Of a stretch of 64,000 nucleotides of DNA, positions 62,053 through 64,000 are shown piece after piece. Below the pieces are notes generated by a model. It saw only the letters and a program-made list of their open reading frames with translations. It had not been told where the DNA came from and did no database searches. How positions within the stretch are numbered: position 1 is the first letter of the stretch; every line of letters begins with the position of its first letter. The position numbers and the translations under genes are program-made. Location: contig JAPWDM010000005.1 in NCBI GenBank assembly GCA_035578155.1, positions 41,430,365 through 41,494,364 on the forward strand, given 5' to 3'. Origin of the DNA: Brachynemurus nebulosus (taxonomy: Eukaryota; Arthropoda; Insecta; Neuroptera; Myrmeleontidae).

Positions 62053-62380
62053 AAAAAAATAAAGTAAAAAAAATGTTTTTTTAAGAAAAAGCTTTTATTT
62101 ATAAATGGGCTAAAAAAATAAAATAATTTTGAGTGAAGTTTGAAGCAATATGCAACATAATTTATAAAAGCTTGAGGCGTTATCATTAATTATTTCTGTT
62201 TTGGATATAAGTGTAGCTATTTTACTTTTCAGTAGTTACCAAATTTAATTAAACGCCTCAAGCTTTTATAAATTATGTTGCATATTGCTTCAAACTTCAC
62301 TCAAAAGTTATTTTATTTTTTTTAGCCCATTTATAAATAAAAGCTTTTTCTTAAAAAACTTTTTTTTACTTTATTTTATT
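62053..62380. repeat. Long near-perfect hairpin, about 129-base arms
   Basis: The left arm, 62053-62181, and the right arm, 62252-62380, are nearly perfect complements, for example agcaatatgcaacataattt against its complement. A 70-base loop separates them. It could be a foldback MITE or, if transcribed, a double-stranded RNA source. Confidence 0.9.
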
Positions 62381-62840
62381 TTCTACTTTTTAGTCTGATT
62401 ACAATTAATTTAAAAAAAAAATTAAAGAAGTAATTTTTTTACCTATATTTTAATCTGTTAATTTACCCTAATCAGACATAACTATGGGAACAAAAAATTG
62501 CAATGTAAAATCAATGGACAATATTTGACAATTCGAAACGTCAAAAAGTTGCATAGGACTAAAAATCAACAATTTTGGTTTGGGACGAATTAGGTAAAAA
62601 CGAATTATACAATATTGCATTGTCATCAAGATTAGACACGTATGCAAAATTTGAAACCTCTAGCTCAATTAGAACCTGTCTAAATTTTGCTTCCAAAATT
62701 TGATCTAAGCCAACATACTAACATAGCAAGTTAAATAAAAGCTTTTAATAATAAGTTAAATTTCATTTAAATTTAATTAAATTTAATTTAATTTAAATTT
62801 AATAATAAGTTAAATTTCATTTGATCAAGTTAAATTTCAT
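62381..62840. other. AT-rich spacer
   Basis: The phrase aataagttaaatttcattt recurs at 62751 and 62804. No gene. Confidence 0.55.
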
Positions 62841-63720
62841 GGGGGTAAGGTTTTAAAACTTTTTTTTTTTGCATTTTTTTTTAATTTTTTTTTCTGAATG
62901 TACAACATGTCGAGCGTGTTGTGTCAAAATTTCAAGTAGATCCGAGCAAAACTAATGAAGATACAGCGTTTCAAGCGACCGGCCCTCACGCTCGATTTTT
63001 ATACCTGCCTGGTAGCTGCGCGACGCTCCTACCTGGTAAGTATAAAATTTACTTTAATTTTAGACTTGCAAATCATATACAAAACAAATACTTACTATAA
63101 TTACCCGCGTAAGTATAAAAAATTATATCATTTTATTGATGCTTAGTTTTGGATTTTTGAGTATAAAAAACTTTAAATCCATTTTCTCGCAAACAACATT
63201 TTTGAAGTTCCTGAACATCATAACTCAAAATCTACTTCACCGATTCTTTTGAAATTTTGTACACTGTTTCTACACATAAATCAACAGGAAATCAGGTCGA
63301 GATTTTTTTTTTGCTATTTTTTTCCAGTTTATAATAACAAATTAACCAAAATTTTTAGCAAGAATTACGTTTTTCACTTCAAAATGCTGCCAAAAATAAA
63401 AAAATCGAAAAAAAAAACTCTTCATGACTCCCTAGAGAAACATATCGCCTTTTAAACGCATTTCGATTTCTTTATCTCGTATGATCCGGTACCAAGTTAT
63501 GATGTTCACCGCAAAAGAAATTTTTTTCGAGGCGCCTCGGGAGATTCGCTGTCACGGATTTATTTATTGATATTTGTAATTGATAATTTTTTCAAACATA
63601 CTCCAGATGTTATACTATAACGTGTATATGAAATAAATAAACCAACATTATTCATATCTCCAAAAAAAAAAGATCACGAAAATATGCCTTTTTTTCGTTT
63701 TTAAAACCTTACCCTCCCCT
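62841..63720. mobile_element. Element with GGGGGTAAGGTTTTAAAA ends
   Basis: The left end is gggggtaaggttttaaaac and the right end, reverse complemented, is ggggagggtaaggttttaaa. TTAA follows the right end (63720-63723), but tcat precedes the left. The 880-base interior has short frames only. Kinship to the GGGGGAC TTAA elements is possible. Confidence 0.55.
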
Positions 63721-63864
63721 TAAAGGGTTATATACACGTGCCTCAAGGACAAATAGCACATTTTCACAATTTTTCCTCACCTAAAATTAAAACTTATATT
63801 ACCATTTGTATACATTATTTTAATTATAGTGACAGGAAATGACAGGGACATCATTTCTAAAAGC

Positions 63865-64000
63865 TGTTGTGAACTGTACGTTTTATAGCTATTTATGAAG
63901 TTTTAAATTTTTTATACGATTGACAGGGACCGCATAAAAAATTTAAAACTTTTAGGAATAGATCTTTGGCATGTAAAAATCTAATTTGCTTGGACTGTAA
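63865..64000. mobile_element. Possible element E fragment at the window edge
   Basis: The phrases acgttttatagctatttatga and gggaccgcataaaaa match the interior and end of element E. The remainder would lie beyond the window. Confidence 0.4.

Overview
This window looks like intergenic nuclear DNA from an insect, most likely a hemipteran such as an aphid or a relative. Supporting signs are a very AT-rich base composition, short GT-AG introns of 60-85 bases, an insect-type degenerate C2H2 zinc-finger gene, and a dense load of DNA transposons (Harbinger, hAT, TTAA-target elements, and Tc1/mariner/pogo-type TA-target elements). No bacterial operon, rRNA, tRNA, CRISPR array or virus was recognised. 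The species call is inference only.

Layout. Bases 1-3.5 kb hold two inverted copies of one TA-target MITE flanking a dead hAT element, then a hairpin MITE with a TAA duplication. Bases 3.8-11.5 kb hold two copies of a widespread insect repeat. Between them is a 3.9 kb element with short terminal repeats that carries three tandem copies of a spliceable exon-like unit. Bases 13-19 kb hold a retrotransposon tail, a long-TIR element with a nested hAT MITE, a TTAA element whose empty site can be read from neighbouring tandem units, and a TA-target element. Bases 19.7-22.2 kb hold a broken zinc-finger gene and a small intact-looking Ser/Cys/Asp-rich gene. Bases 25.65-29.85 kb hold the best-preserved unit of the window: a PIF/Harbinger transposon with matching ends and two convergent genes, a Myb/SANT-like DNA-binding protein and a four-exon DDE transposase. 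Both open frames are complete after splicing. The rest (30-64 kb) is mostly non-autonomous elements: hAT MITEs with perfect 8-base duplications, two piggyBac-like MITEs, several TA-target elements related to pogo/Tigger, long hairpins, a retrotransposon RNase H remnant, and AT-rich filler.

How the parts relate. The two Harbinger genes form a plausible autonomous pair, because Harbinger transposition is known to need both the nuclease and the Myb-like partner. Across the TA-target elements one design recurs. Each family repeats its own short word (for example TAGACCCGGACA, TAAGGCCCA or ACATCAAATGTGCC) in the terminal repeats and again inside. Two of them keep pieces of pogo-type protein: a psq helix-turn-helix and a Cys-rich tail. 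No complete ordinary host gene was identified other than the small 138-codon gene. All element boundaries were read by eye.
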